Assembly (NCBI RefSeq): GCF_003014485.1
Contig: NZ_PYGA01000002.1
Span: 372,001 to 436,000, forward strand
Length of the DNA stretch: 64,000 nt
Direction of reading: 5' to 3'
From: Murinocardiopsis flavida
Lineage (GTDB): Bacteria > Actinomycetota > Actinomycetes > Streptosporangiales > Streptosporangiaceae
Below are positions 9,413 through 17,838 of the stretch, piece after piece. The notes beneath the pieces are model-generated. The model ran no database searches. It was not told the DNA's origin and was given only the letters and a program-made list of their open reading frames with translations. The translations under genes and the position numbers were made by a program. Positions within the stretch are counted from its first letter, which is position 1. The number at the start of each line of letters is the position of its first letter.

Positions 9413-9820
9413 ATGAACTGGACCCTCGAAGTCGTGAGCCTCCCTGTCGCCGATGTCGACCGCGCCAAGGAGTTCTACGCCAAACGGCTGGGCTTCGCCG
9501 TCGACCACGACACCGCGCCCGCTCCCGGCGTCCGCGTCGTGCAGCTGACCCCGCCCGGATCGGGCTGCTCCGTCGTCCTCGGTGTCTCGTCCATGGAGCC
9601 GGGCAGCCTCAAGGGCCTGCAACTGGTCGTGCCCGACATCCGCAGGGCCCGCGCCGAACTCGCCGAGCGGGGTGTCGACGCGGGCGAGGTGGTGGTGCTG
9701 GCCCCCGAGGGGCAGCGCGCGCCCAAGGACGACGAAGACCTGAACAACGTCGGGTTCTGCTTCTTCGACGACCCCGACGGCAACAGCTGGGCCGTTCAGC
9801 AGATCAACCGCGGCGGCTGA
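9413..9820 (+). CDS. VOC-superfamily (glyoxalase/bleomycin-resistance-like) protein
   Basis: A 135-residue single-domain protein with the paired beta-alpha-beta units of the VOC fold, opening LEVVSLPVADVDRAKEFYAK and ending FFDDPDGNSWAVQQI. The Glu often seen as metal ligand near the end is replaced by Ser-Trp, as in many substrate-binding rather than catalytic members. The ATG at 9413 has GAAAGGG upstream; an ATG at 9368 gives an unrelated extension. It probably forms one unit with the ArsR regulator before it. Confidence 0.88.
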   Translation: MNWTLEVVSLPVADVDRAKEFYAKRLGFAVDHDTAPAPGVRVVQLTPPGSGCSVVLGVSSMEPGSLKGLQLVVPDIRRARAELAERGVDAGEVVVLAPEGQRAPKDDEDLNNVGFCFFDDPDGNSWAVQQINRGG

Positions 9821-9913
9821 CCGCCCGCCCCGGGGCGCGGCAGGGAGCGTGGGCGCGGAATCGCGCGAGGCCCCACTGCCTTTGACTTGGAGCGTGAGTA
9901 TTGGCCTTGGCCC

Positions 9914-10035
9914 GATGCGAGGGTGGGCGCCGAGAGCACCCTCCCTCGCAGCGGACCCGGGCAAGGCTGCCGGGAAGCCTGGGCACCGTCCCTTGGGGGC
10001 AAGGACGCCCTCGCCCCCGCACGCTCTCGCACCCA
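9914..10035. repeat. Intergenic repeat module B, copy 1
   Basis: The gap between convergent genes (9821-10066) contains GGTGGGCGCCGAGAGC, then AGCGGACCCGGGCA, GGCTGCCGGGAAGCCTG and TTGGGGGCAAGGACGC in that order. The same blocks recur in inverted order at about 63040-63160 and in part at 62830-62921. No gene is visible here. I read it as one copy of a dispersed noncoding repeat, possibly also serving as a terminator because GGCT..AGCC is palindromic. Confidence 0.5.
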
Positions 10036-10066
10036 TGACGCGCCGAGGGCGGCGGGCCCTCCGTTG

Positions 10067-11017
10067 TCACCCGGGGTCCGAGCGCAGCAGGGCGATGTAG
10101 CCGTCCTCCAGCGTCGGGGCGACGGGGCGTCCGCGCGGCGGCGCTGCCCCGGCGACGACCCGTTGCCCCGCGGGCGAGGCGCGCACCACTGTCGACCGCG
10201 CCCCCGCGGGCGCGTCCGCGGGCACCTCGTAGGTGCGGCCGCGCGCCACGGCGGCCAGGTCGCCGACCGCGCCGTGGAACACCAGGCGGCCGCCTGCCAG
10301 GACGGCCGCTGTCGAGCAGGCCTGCGCCACGTCGTCCAGGAGGTGGGTGCTCAGCACGACGGTGCGGTCCCTGCCGAGGTCGGCCAGCAGCGACCGGAAG
10401 CGCATCCGCTCCTCCGGATCCAGGCCGGCGGTCGGCTCGTCGAGGACGAGCAGCCCGGGATCGCCCAGCAGGCTCTGCGCGATGCCGAGGCGCCGCCGCA
10501 TCCCCCCGGAGTACGCCGCGATCCGGCGCGCCCCGTCGTCCGTCAGCCCGACGCGGGCGAGCAGCTCCGCGACGTGGGCGCGGCGGAACCGGCGGTCGCC
10601 GATCCCCTTGAGGAGCGCCATGTAGTCGAGGAACTCCCGTCCGGTCAGGTCGGGGTAGGGGCTGAGTTCCTGGGGCAGGTAGCCGATGTCCCGCTGGGCC
10701 GCGCGGCGGCCGCTGCCGGTGGCGAGGTCGCGGCCGCCGACGGCGACCCGCCCCGCGGTGGGACGCAGCGCCCCGGTGAGGACCCGTAGGAGGGTGGTCT
10801 TCCCGGCACCGTTGGCGCCGAGCAGGCCGACCGTGCCGCACCGGACCCGCAGGTCGACACCTGCCAGTGCACGCACACCGCCCCGGAACGCCTTGGTCAC
10901 CCCACTCATTTCGATGGCCATGCGCCCTGTTTCCGCCGGCTCCTCACTCGGAGCGCCGCCGCCCGCGCAGTCAGCGCCGCCCACACCGCCCGCGCCGCCC
11001 GGCCTGCGTTCGGTCAT
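10067..11017 (-). CDS. ABC transporter ATP-binding protein
   Basis: A 316-residue ABC-2-type ATPase. Walker A is GANGAGKTT, the Q-loop lies in YLPQELSPYPDLT, the signature is YSGGMRRRLGIAQ, and Walker B is LLVLDEPTAGLD, with a switch His in STHLLDD. The start at 11017 overlaps the permease stop (ATGA), so the two are translationally coupled. An alternative start, MAIEMSGV, about 30 codons downstream, better matches the usual N-terminus. The C-terminal ending APTLEDGYIALLRS resembles that of the ATPase at 13531, so the two are related. It probably exports an unknown compound. Confidence 0.9.
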   Translation of the reverse strand: MTERRPGGAGGVGGADCAGGGAPSEEPAETGRMAIEMSGVTKAFRGGVRALAGVDLRVRCGTVGLLGANGAGKTTLLRVLTGALRPTAGRVAVGGRDLATGSGRRAAQRDIGYLPQELSPYPDLTGREFLDYMALLKGIGDRRFRRAHVAELLARVGLTDDGARRIAAYSGGMRRRLGIAQSLLGDPGLLVLDEPTAGLDPEERMRFRSLLADLGRDRTVVLSTHLLDDVAQACSTAAVLAGGRLVFHGAVGDLAAVARGRTYEVPADAPAGARSTVVRASPAGQRVVAGAAPPRGRPVAPTLEDGYIALLRSDPG

Positions 11018-11805
11018 CTGCGCCGCGCCGCGATCAGGCCCGCCAGGGTGAGGAACAGTGCGGTGAACGCCGCCAGGACCGCCAGGTTGGCCAGTGCCGT
11101 GCCCGTCCCCGGGGCCGGACTGAGGAGACCCGGCAGGCCCCTGTCCGCCCACACCGACCGCTCGCCGAACCAGGCCGCCGCCGGGTATCCCCCGACAGGG
11201 GACAGCAGTGTGCCGGTCGGCGTGGGCATCGGCAGGAGCTGCGGGGAGGCGATGGTGGACCACAGCCAGATCCCGGCGGTGGCGATCCGCGCCAGGGCCA
11301 TGGGCAGCACCAGGCCGAGCAGGCACGCCAGTGCGGCCAGCGCGGCGGCGCCCGGTACCAGCACGGTGGCGAAGGCCGCCGCGGCGGCGGCCAGCGGGCG
11401 CGCACCGCCGTCGGCCACCGCCGCGGGAACCGCGCACACCAGCACCACCAGGAGCGGCACCGCAAGGGCCACCCCCAGGGACGCGGCGAGTACCGCGGGC
11501 AGCCGGGTCCAGGCGGGACAGGGGGCGGCGGCGATGAGGTCGCCCATGCCGGGGCCCAAGCCCCGCGCCACCCGGTCGGCCAGCACCACACCGATTCCGA
11601 AGGTGCACAGCAGGCCCGTTACCAGGGTGGCCCCGCCGACGTGGCGCACGGGGTCGGCGATCTCCGCGGGCGGGTGCCACGAGGCCGCCAGTGCCAGCAG
11701 CGCCAGGGGCACCACCGCGTACCAGAGGGCGCGCTGCCGGATCGCCATGCGCGCCTCGTAGCGCAGGGTGCCGACGACGCCCGGGACCAAGGAAGAGAGC
11801 GTCAT
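11014..11805 (-). CDS. ABC-2-type membrane permease
   Basis: A 263-residue integral membrane protein with about six hydrophobic segments, for example LWYAVVPLALLALAASW, VLAASLGVALAVPLLVVLV and LAVLAAFTALFLTLAGLI. It is the membrane partner of the ATPase overlapping its stop codon. GGAGGAA lies nine bases before the ATG at 11805. The gene is divergent from the ECF sigma factor at 11949, leaving a 143-bp shared control region. The sigma factor may therefore control this exporter. The exported substrate is unknown. Confidence 0.85.
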   Translation of the reverse strand: MTLSSLVPGVVGTLRYEARMAIRQRALWYAVVPLALLALAASWHPPAEIADPVRHVGGATLVTGLLCTFGIGVVLADRVARGLGPGMGDLIAAAPCPAWTRLPAVLAASLGVALAVPLLVVLVCAVPAAVADGGARPLAAAAAAFATVLVPGAAALAALACLLGLVLPMALARIATAGIWLWSTIASPQLLPMPTPTGTLLSPVGGYPAAAWFGERSVWADRGLPGLLSPAPGTGTALANLAVLAAFTALFLTLAGLIAARRR

Positions 11806-11948
11806 GCCCGCCGTTCCTCCGTTTCCCCTGAGCCTTCCCCTGAGTCGCCCGGCACCGCCCCAGGATCATAGGTGACGGGAGGGACGGCCGTGCCGGGGAC
11901 CGCGGCCGGGCGCCGCCGCGCGGAACTACCCTGGACGGCAATGGGGGG

Positions 11949-12551
11949 GTGAACCCCGCGGCGCGCGGACGCTACGTACCCGGGGTGGAGACCGACACCG
12001 ACGTGGACACCGATCACGGCCTGCTCGCCGCCGTCGCCGCCGGAGGCGAACCCGCCCTGCGGGTCCTCTACGATCGGCACTCCCCGGCGATGCTGCGCCT
12101 ACTGCACAGGTTGACCGGCGATTCCGGTGTCGCCGAGGAGATCTTGCAGGAGAGCTGGCTCGCGGTCTGGCGCTCGGCCGCGACCTTTCGCGGCGACTCG
12201 TCGGTGCGCGGGTGGCTGCTCGGTGTCGCCCGCCGCCAGGCGCACAACCGGCTGCGGCGGTTCGAGCCGGTGCGGCTGGCCCTGGACGCCGAGGAGGTGC
12301 CCGAGCCGGTCGACCCCGGCACGGACGTCGAGGCCGATGTGCTCGCCTCCGCCGGGCAGCGGCAGATCCTGGCGGCGATCACGGCCCTGCCGCGGCGCCA
12401 CCGGGACGTGGCGGTCCTGGCGCTGGTGGAGGAGTTGCCGTACACCGACATCGCCGAAGCCCTCGGTATCCCCGTGGGCACGGTGAAGAGTCGCATGGCG
12501 AAGGCGCGGGGGCGGCTGGGTGCCGCGCTCGCCGAGGGACAGGTGAGCTGA
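11949..12551 (+). CDS. ECF-family RNA polymerase sigma factor
   Basis: A 200-residue sigma-70 factor of the extracytoplasmic-function class. Region 2 (about residues 30-95) includes AEEILQESWLAVWRSAATFR, which contacts the -10 element and core polymerase. Region 4 (about 140-190) has ALPRRHRDVAVLALVEELPY and the HTH TDIAEALGIPVGTVKSRM. The GTG at 11949 has little upstream signal; an in-frame GTG at 11985 is an alternative. One base separates its stop from the ATG of the zinc-type membrane anti-sigma gene, so the pair is co-translated. Confidence 0.92.
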   Translation: MNPAARGRYVPGVETDTDVDTDHGLLAAVAAGGEPALRVLYDRHSPAMLRLLHRLTGDSGVAEEILQESWLAVWRSAATFRGDSSVRGWLLGVARRQAHNRLRRFEPVRLALDAEEVPEPVDPGTDVEADVLASAGQRQILAAITALPRRHRDVAVLALVEELPYTDIAEALGIPVGTVKSRMAKARGRLGAALAEGQVS

Positions 12552-12552
12552 C

Positions 12553-13497
12553 ATGCCCCATCTGACCGAGCCCCACCTGACCGAGGACGAGGTCCTCCAG
12601 GCCGCACGCGGAGGACGAGGTCCGGGACGGCACGCGGACGGCCTGCCGGGGACGCGCCGCGCCCACCTAAACGGGTGCGCCTCCTGCGCCGACCGCGTTT
12701 CGGGCACGCGGAACCTCGCCGACGCGCTGCGGGCGGCAGAGCCGGAGGTGCGGCCGCCGTCCTTCGACGCCCTAATTGCGCCCGCCCTTGCCGCGGAGCG
12801 CGCGGCGCCCGCCGCGGAGTCAGCGCCACCGACCCTCACCGCCTCGGGCGCGGCCCGCCTTGCCGCGACCCTGGTGCTGCGCCAGGCGCGGCTGGTGCCG
12901 GCCTCCCTGTGGCCGCTGACCGCGGCGGGGATCGCTGTGCTGTTCGTGTTTGCCTGGCAGGCCCCCGATCCGTCCGTCGGCGCGGCCTTCTTCGGCCCCG
13001 CGGCGACCCTGCTGACCACGGGCGCCGCGCTCGCCGTCTGCTCCCCCAGGCGGGACCCCCGGTCCGAGATGCTGCACGCCATGCGTGTTCCCCCCGCGGT
13101 GGTGTGGCTGGCCCGCCTGGTGCTCGTGCTGGGCGCGGTGCTGGCGGCGCTGGCGGTCGCGTCGGCGGCCTCCGCGGCCGTCCTGGGCGCCCCGCAGGAC
13201 ACCGCGGCGCTGATCGCCTCCTGGCTGGGGCCCGCCGCCCTGGGAGTGGGGATGACCGTGTTCGGCACCGTGTGGCGCTCCCCCGCGGTGGGCGCCGCCT
13301 TCGGTGCCGGATCGTGGTTCATGAGCGTGCTCGGCTCCCGCGGCGCGGCGCAGCCGGGATCCCTGCCGTCCGGCACGCGCGATACGATCGGCGCCCTGTG
13401 GTCGACCACTCCGCTGAGCCTGGCGGTCTCGGCGGTGCTGCTGGCCGCGGCGGTGTGGCTGGTGTCGCGGCCGGACCGGTCCCTGGGCGAGGGGTAG
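12553..13497 (+). CDS. Membrane anti-sigma factor, possibly also an ABC-2 permease
   Basis: A 314-residue protein. The cytoplasmic N-terminus carries HLNGCASC near residues 37-44, the H-x3-C-x2-C centre of zinc-binding anti-sigma (ZAS) domains that hold an ECF sigma factor inactive. Most such proteins have one membrane helix. This one has about six, in a layout like an ABC-2 permease (for example VVWLARLVLVLGAVLAALAV and VSAVLLAAAVWLV). The next gene is an ABC ATPase with no other permease beside it. I infer that this protein may be both the anti-sigma factor and the membrane half of that transporter. Confidence 0.75.
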   Translation: MPHLTEPHLTEDEVLQAARGGRGPGRHADGLPGTRRAHLNGCASCADRVSGTRNLADALRAAEPEVRPPSFDALIAPALAAERAAPAAESAPPTLTASGAARLAATLVLRQARLVPASLWPLTAAGIAVLFVFAWQAPDPSVGAAFFGPAATLLTTGAALAVCSPRRDPRSEMLHAMRVPPAVVWLARLVLVLGAVLAALAVASAASAAVLGAPQDTAALIASWLGPAALGVGMTVFGTVWRSPAVGAAFGAGSWFMSVLGSRGAAQPGSLPSGTRDTIGALWSTTPLSLAVSAVLLAAAVWLVSRPDRSLGEG

Positions 13498-13530
13498 CGG
13501 CCGCATGGCTCCCCGGGAAGGGACGACACC

Positions 13531-14388
13531 ATGCGCGTAGTGGTCGCGGGGCTGGTCCACGCCTACCGGCGCCGCCGGGTCCTCGACGGTGTCGACGCCG
13601 AGTTCGGCCCCGGTGTGGTGGGCCTGCTGGGGCCCAACGGCGCGGGGAAGACGACACTGCTGCGGCTGCTGGCGGGCGTCCTCCGGCCGCGCACGGGGCG
13701 GGTCGAGGCGGGCGGCCACGACCTGCGCACCGGCGGGGGCCGCCGGGCGCTGCGGCGCGAACTCGGCTACCTGCCGCAGGAGGCCGCGCTCCCGCCGGAC
13801 ATGTCCCCGCGCGGCTTCCTCGACTACGCCGGGCTGCTGAAGGGCATGGCCGATCCGGGCGAGCGCCACGACCAGGCCGCCGGCCTGATCGAGCGCTTGG
13901 GGCTGGCCGCCGAGGCCGATCGCCGGCTGGGATCGCTCTCCGCGGGCGCCCGCCGCCGCGTGGGGGTCGCCCAGGCGCTCATGGGCCGGCCGAGGCTGGT
14001 CCTGCTCGACGAGCCCACGGCAGACCTCGACCTCGAAGAGCGAATCCGCCTGCGCACGGTGCTCGGCACCCTCGGCGAGGGGCGCACCGTGGTCCTGTGC
14101 ACGCACCTCCTGGAGGACGTGACCGCGGTCTGCCCCGAAGTGGCCGTCCTGCACATGGGCAGGGTCGCCTTCTCCGGGACCGCCGCCGACCTCACCGGGA
14201 TCGCCGCCGACCGCGCCTTCGAGACGACGCGGCCGCCCGACGGGGACTCCGGCGCCCCGCCCGCTCCCCTTCGCGGGCGGGTGCTCGCCGACGTCCCGCC
14301 TCCCGGCGCGCGCCCCGTTGCGCCGACCCTGGAAGAGGGCTACGCCGCGCTAATGCGCGACCTCCGCGGGGAGTCGGCCGCGGAGTAG
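13531..14388 (+). CDS. ABC transporter ATP-binding protein
   Basis: A 285-residue ATPase. Walker A is GPNGAGKTT near residue 36, the Q-loop lies in YLPQEAALPPDMS, Walker B is LVLLDEPTADLD, and the switch His is in CTHLLED. The signature is degenerate, LSAGARRRVGVAQ instead of LSGGQ, as in several drug-exporter ATPases. It begins 33 bp after the membrane anti-sigma gene and is probably in the same operon. Its C-terminus APTLEEGYAALMRD resembles the ATPase at 10067, so the locus holds two related transporters around one sigma/anti-sigma pair. Confidence 0.9.
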   Translation: MRVVVAGLVHAYRRRRVLDGVDAEFGPGVVGLLGPNGAGKTTLLRLLAGVLRPRTGRVEAGGHDLRTGGGRRALRRELGYLPQEAALPPDMSPRGFLDYAGLLKGMADPGERHDQAAGLIERLGLAAEADRRLGSLSAGARRRVGVAQALMGRPRLVLLDEPTADLDLEERIRLRTVLGTLGEGRTVVLCTHLLEDVTAVCPEVAVLHMGRVAFSGTAADLTGIAADRAFETTRPPDGDSGAPPAPLRGRVLADVPPPGARPVAPTLEEGYAALMRDLRGESAAE

Positions 14389-14403
14389 CGCCGGGAACGA
14401 AGC

Positions 14404-14795
14404 CGGGTTTCGGCTACTCGGGGTCGGACCGTCCGCGGGGCGGCCTTGTCGCCGGGCCGCGTGCGGGTGACCTGCGGGAACAAGCAGCACCAAAGGTGGG
14501 CAGTGGGTCCGGTCGGCGGCAAGGTCCCAGCGCTCCGCGTTCACCCCGGCGACCGGCCTCCGTGAAGTATTTTCCACTCCGGGCGCCGTGAAGTGGAAAA
14601 TGCTTCACGGAGGCTTCCGAGAAAGCCGAAAGTCCGCCGACCCTGGTGCTGGGTGCCGGCACGGCAGGCCGTGCAGATCACCGCACACCCGGCCCACTCG
14701 CCGCCCTTGGTGCTGCTTGTTCCCGCAGGTCACCCGCCAGCGGACCGGCGACAAGGCCGCCCCGCGGACGATCCGCCCCGAGTCGCCGAAACCCG
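14404..14795. mobile_element. MITE-like element with about 90-bp inverted ends
   Basis: The left arm (14404-14493) and right arm (14707-14795) are inverted copies of each other over about 90 bases with few mismatches and one indel. Landmarks in both are CGGGTTTCGG, GCGGGGCGGCCTTGTCGCC, GCGGGTGACCTGCGGGAA and CAAGCAGCACCAA. In the middle sits a second palindrome (14556-14614). No transposase is encoded. Diverged copies of the same arm occur at 36010-36060, 36528-36608, 62068-62130 and 63185-63250. It fills the gap between two ABC loci (14389-15063). It resembles a non-autonomous MITE or a large extragenic palindrome. Confidence 0.6.
14556..14614. repeat. Near-perfect 23-bp palindrome at the element centre
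   Basis: Arms 14556-14578 and 14592-14614 (GCCTCCGTGAAG..TTTTCCACT and its complement) match at 22 of 23 positions around a 13-base spacer. The A/T-rich inner part (TATTTTCCAC) stands out from the GC-rich surroundings. It could be an operator, a cruciform, or the cut point of the surrounding inverted-repeat element. Confidence 0.7.
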
Positions 14796-15063
14796 ACACC
14801 AATGCCGAGCGGGACGTGCGAAGCTCCACCCCGCACGCGGAACACCCGGCCCCGCGCGGCAGCCCAGCCTCCCGCGACCACCGGAAGCCTCCGGCCGGTC
14901 CGGCGCGCTCCGACCCTCGTGGCCTCACTGCGTCATGTCCGGCGACCCCACGTCCATTGACGCGGGATCGCGGTCGCGATTGCGACAGCGCCGACAGTGA
15001 ACCTCCGACCCGGTGTGCGCTACGTACCTTCCTGCCACCGGAACTCGTCGGAAGCGAGCAGCG

Positions 15064-15864
15064 ATGCCCATGCCGGAACCCGCCGGGCCGACAACCCCGT
15101 CCGCGCGGGACGACCCGTCCCTCGCCCTCCTGTGCTCCCTGGCGCTGGCCCGGCTGCGCACCGGCCTGCCCGTGTGGACGACCCTCGCCCCGCCCCTGGC
15201 GGTGACGGCGCTGCTCGCCGTCGCGGTGTCCGGCGCGGGGCGCGGACACGGGGCCGTGTGGGACCACTGGCTGGGCCTCGCCCTGTACCTCTGGGCGGTG
15301 CTGGCACCCATGCTCGCGGGTCTCTACGCGGTCGGGTGCGACCAGGCCGATGAGGGCGCCAAGCGCGTCGTGTCCACCTACGCCTTTCCCCGCCACCGGC
15401 TGCTGATCGCCGACGTTCTGGCTCTCACGGCCCTGTGGGCGGCGGGAGCGCTGCTGCTCGCGGCCCTCGTATCCCTCGCCGCCCTGGCCAACGGCACCCC
15501 CGCCGACGCGGGGACGGCGGTCGCCGGTGCCTTCGTCCCGGTCCTGGCCGCCCTGCCGACACTGGTGCTGTGCGTGATCGCGGCCGAGGCGTGGGGGGCC
15601 GCGGGCGCGACGTGCGTCGGCGTGGCCGGGATGCTCTTCGGCGCGCTCACCGGTGACAAGCCCTACTGGTGGGTGTTCCCGCCGGCGTGGCCGACGCGTG
15701 CGGTCATCCCCGTCGCCGAGACCCGTGGGCTCGGCGGCTACTACGCGCCGGGCGACCCGGTGCTCTCGCCCTCCGTCCTGCCCGTGATCGCGGTCGCGGC
15801 CCTTGCGCTCAGCGCCGTGCTGCTCGCCGCGGGCTCCCGGTACGTCGACCGGCGGGAGATGTGA
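15064..15864 (+). CDS. ABC-2 permease, lantibiotic-immunity-like
   Basis: A 266-residue membrane protein with six predicted helices, including LVLCVIAAEAWGAAGATCVGVAGMLFGAL and VLPVIAVAALALSAVLLAAG. The loop VVSTYAFPRHRLLIADVLAL is shared with the next gene, which has VVYSYAFPRHRMLIGRFLAL. This pair-of-permeases layout is typical of the LanE/LanG subunits that, with a BcrA-type ATPase, expel lantibiotics or bacitracin-like peptides. GGAAGCGAGC precedes the ATG at 15064; an upstream start at 15013 adds residues of no recognisable type. No lantibiotic gene is nearby, so self-defence or resistance to a foreign peptide is inferred. Confidence 0.8.
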   Translation: MPMPEPAGPTTPSARDDPSLALLCSLALARLRTGLPVWTTLAPPLAVTALLAVAVSGAGRGHGAVWDHWLGLALYLWAVLAPMLAGLYAVGCDQADEGAKRVVSTYAFPRHRLLIADVLALTALWAAGALLLAALVSLAALANGTPADAGTAVAGAFVPVLAALPTLVLCVIAAEAWGAAGATCVGVAGMLFGALTGDKPYWWVFPPAWPTRAVIPVAETRGLGGYYAPGDPVLSPSVLPVIAVAALALSAVLLAAGSRYVDRREM

Positions 15865-15930
15865 GCGGCGGCACCCGGCCACGCGCCCGGCCCGGCACCG
15901 CCCGCACCCCGTTCCCAGAACCGTCCGCCC

Positions 15931-15970
15931 CGCACGACCGCACGACCGCACGACCGCACGACCGCACGAC
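15931..15970. repeat. Five tandem copies of CGCACGAC
   Basis: The 8-base unit CGCACGAC is repeated exactly five times (40 bases) in the 122-bp gap between the two permease genes, 16 bases before the second start codon. Copy number could vary by slippage and alter spacing between the coupled genes. Confidence 0.9.
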
Positions 15971-15986
15971 GAAACGAGGATGACCG

Positions 15987-16790
15987 ATGACCGCTACCGG
16001 ATCCGAGCGCACAGCGCCCACTGCGATCCGCGACGACCCCTCGATCGCGACCGTCGTCGCGGTGGAGGTGGCCAAGCTCCGACGGGGCTTCTGCCTCTGG
16101 TTCTCCCTGGTCCTGCCGCTGGCGCTGATCCTGCCCCTGGGGGTGATCGCCGCCGTCTCTCCCGAGGGGCGGGGCGGCGACGTGTGGGGGATCTGGTTCA
16201 GCGTCACCCTGATGTTCTGGGGGATCCTGCTGCCGATGGGCGCGGCGCTCTACGCGGCCATGGCGGTGCGCACCGACCTGGGGCCTCAGCGGGTGGTGTA
16301 CTCCTACGCCTTTCCCCGCCATCGGATGCTGATCGGCAGATTCCTGGCGCTGCTGGTGCTGTGGCTGGGCAGCGCGCTGCTGCTGACCGTGCTGCTGGCG
16401 GCGGTCGGCGCCGTGCTCGCCGGTCCGCGGGCGGGCCTGTCGGTCCCGATGGGGGTGCTGGTGCCCTGGGTCGGCGCCGCCGCGACGCTGGCGCTGTGCC
16501 TTGTGGTGGCCGAGCGCTGGGGTACCGGGCCCACCGCCGTGATCGGCGTGCTCGGGATGTTGCTGGGCGGGATCGTCGCCGACACCGCCGCGTGGTGGTT
16601 CATCCCCATGGTCTGGCCCATGCGCGCCGTGGTGCCGCTCGCCGGGATCGAGGCCAGCGGCGTGCCGCTGGCGCCCGGCGACCCCCTGTTCTCCCTGGCG
16701 CCGCTGCCCGCCGTCGCCGCCCTGTCCGTGGCCCTGGCCGCCGTGCTGCTCGCCGCCGGGGCCCGTTACGTCAACCGCAAGGAGCTGTGA
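15987..16790 (+). CDS. ABC-2 permease, lantibiotic-immunity-like
   Basis: A 267-residue membrane protein paralogous to the one before it, again with about six helices and the motif YAFPRHRMLIG. The segments LVLPLALILPLGVIAAV and LSVALAAVLLAAGARYV are clear. It ends TGA at 16790, and the ATPase begins at the very next base, so the two are tightly coupled. Together with the preceding permease and following ATPase it forms a complete three-gene exporter. Substrate is unknown. Confidence 0.82.
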   Translation: MTATGSERTAPTAIRDDPSIATVVAVEVAKLRRGFCLWFSLVLPLALILPLGVIAAVSPEGRGGDVWGIWFSVTLMFWGILLPMGAALYAAMAVRTDLGPQRVVYSYAFPRHRMLIGRFLALLVLWLGSALLLTVLLAAVGAVLAGPRAGLSVPMGVLVPWVGAAATLALCLVVAERWGTGPTAVIGVLGMLLGGIVADTAAWWFIPMVWPMRAVVPLAGIEASGVPLAPGDPLFSLAPLPAVAALSVALAAVLLAAGARYVNRKEL

Positions 16791-17507
16791 ATGCCGTCGG
16801 CACTGCGCGTCAGCGCCCTCACCAAACACTTCGGATCCGCCGCCGCCCTCCAGGGGGTGGACCTCGACGTCGCCGAGGGCGAGGTCTACGGACTGCTGGG
16901 GCCCAACGGGGCGGGTAAAACCACGCTGATGAAGGCGGTGGCCGGACTGCTGCGCCCGGACTCCGGAACGCTGGAGGTGGCGGGCCGCCCCTTCACCCGC
17001 GACTCCCTGCGCGGGATCGGCGCGCTCGTCGACGGCCCGGGACTGTGGTCGGGGATGAGCGCCCGGGAGCATGTGCGGGCGCACGCCAGGCTGCGGGGCG
17101 TCGACCCCGACGACGCCGTGGCGCGGCTGCTCCCGCTGGTGGGCATGGACCAGGTGGCCGACCGCCGCGTGTCGGCCTATTCGCTGGGCATGCGCTGGCG
17201 GCTCGGGATCGCCATCGCGATGATCGGGAACCCGCGGCTGCTGGTGCTCGATGAGCCGACGAACGGCCTGGACCCCATCGGCATGCGGGAGATGCGCGCG
17301 TTGATGCGCCGGATCGCCGAGTCGGGTGCCACGGTGTTCGTCTCCAGCCACCAACTCGACCAGATCGCCCGCACCTGCGACCGGGTGGGCGTGCTCGTCC
17401 ACGGGCACACCCGCTACGAGGGCCCGTTGTCCGGACTGGCCCGCGACGGCGACCTGGAGGAGGGCTTCTTCGCCCTGGTCGAGCGCACCTCCAGCGGCGT
17501 GCGCTGA
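16791..17507 (+). CDS. ABC ATPase, BcrA/LanF-like
   Basis: A 238-residue ATPase of the antimicrobial-peptide exporter type. Walker A is GPNGAGKTT, Walker B is LLVLDEPTNGLDPIGM, and the switch region is SSHQLDQIA. The signature is YSLGMRWRLGIA rather than LSGGQ, which is characteristic of BcrA/LanF immunity proteins, as is the word NGLDPIGM. Its ATG directly abuts the permease stop. The likely role is removal of a peptide antibiotic from the membrane. Confidence 0.88.
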   Translation: MPSALRVSALTKHFGSAAALQGVDLDVAEGEVYGLLGPNGAGKTTLMKAVAGLLRPDSGTLEVAGRPFTRDSLRGIGALVDGPGLWSGMSAREHVRAHARLRGVDPDDAVARLLPLVGMDQVADRRVSAYSLGMRWRLGIAIAMIGNPRLLVLDEPTNGLDPIGMREMRALMRRIAESGATVFVSSHQLDQIARTCDRVGVLVHGHTRYEGPLSGLARDGDLEEGFFALVERTSSGVR

Positions 17508-17838
17508 CCGGGTCCGCGCGCCCAGCGTCTACGACGCGGTCCGCGACCCGCTGCTCGGCCTGGTGGGCGGGGCCGCCGCCGGGGCCGCCTGCTGCACGGC
17601 GGCGTGGTGGATCGGGCGGGCGCCGATCGCCGGGATGCTCGGCGGCGGGGCGGCGCGCCGCGCCCGGCCCCGCGTCCCGCCGTCTCCGCGTCCGGAGGGT
17701 GAAAATGGGCTCCGGCGATGACCGGGCGGCCGCTTGTCGGGGGTCGCGGGCACTCTTGAGGCGCCGGGACGGGCCCGTGCGCCGTGCGCGGGCCCGTCCC
17801 GGCCGCCCACCGGCGCCCGGCGGAAAGGTTGGGGACAG
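17508..17838. other. Gap without a convincing gene
   Basis: In frame +1 a stretch ending at 17721 would read VYDAVRDPLLGLVGGAAAG and a hydrophobic helix, but it has no start codon or ribosome site after the ATPase stop and its frame runs antisense-like through the ATPase gene. I treat it as noncoding, though a remnant of a small membrane protein cannot be excluded. GGAAAGG at 17822-17828 belongs to the next gene. Confidence 0.4.

Noticed and set aside
9804-10841. 345-codon minus-strand frame covering the end of the ABC ATPase
   Set aside because: Wrong frame of a gene with intact Walker and signature motifs; Arg/Pro-rich shadow.
17511-17721. Short hydrophobic reading frame after the LanF-like ATPase
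   Set aside because: No start codon or ribosome site of its own, and the frame is continuous with antisense-like noise inside the ATPase gene.
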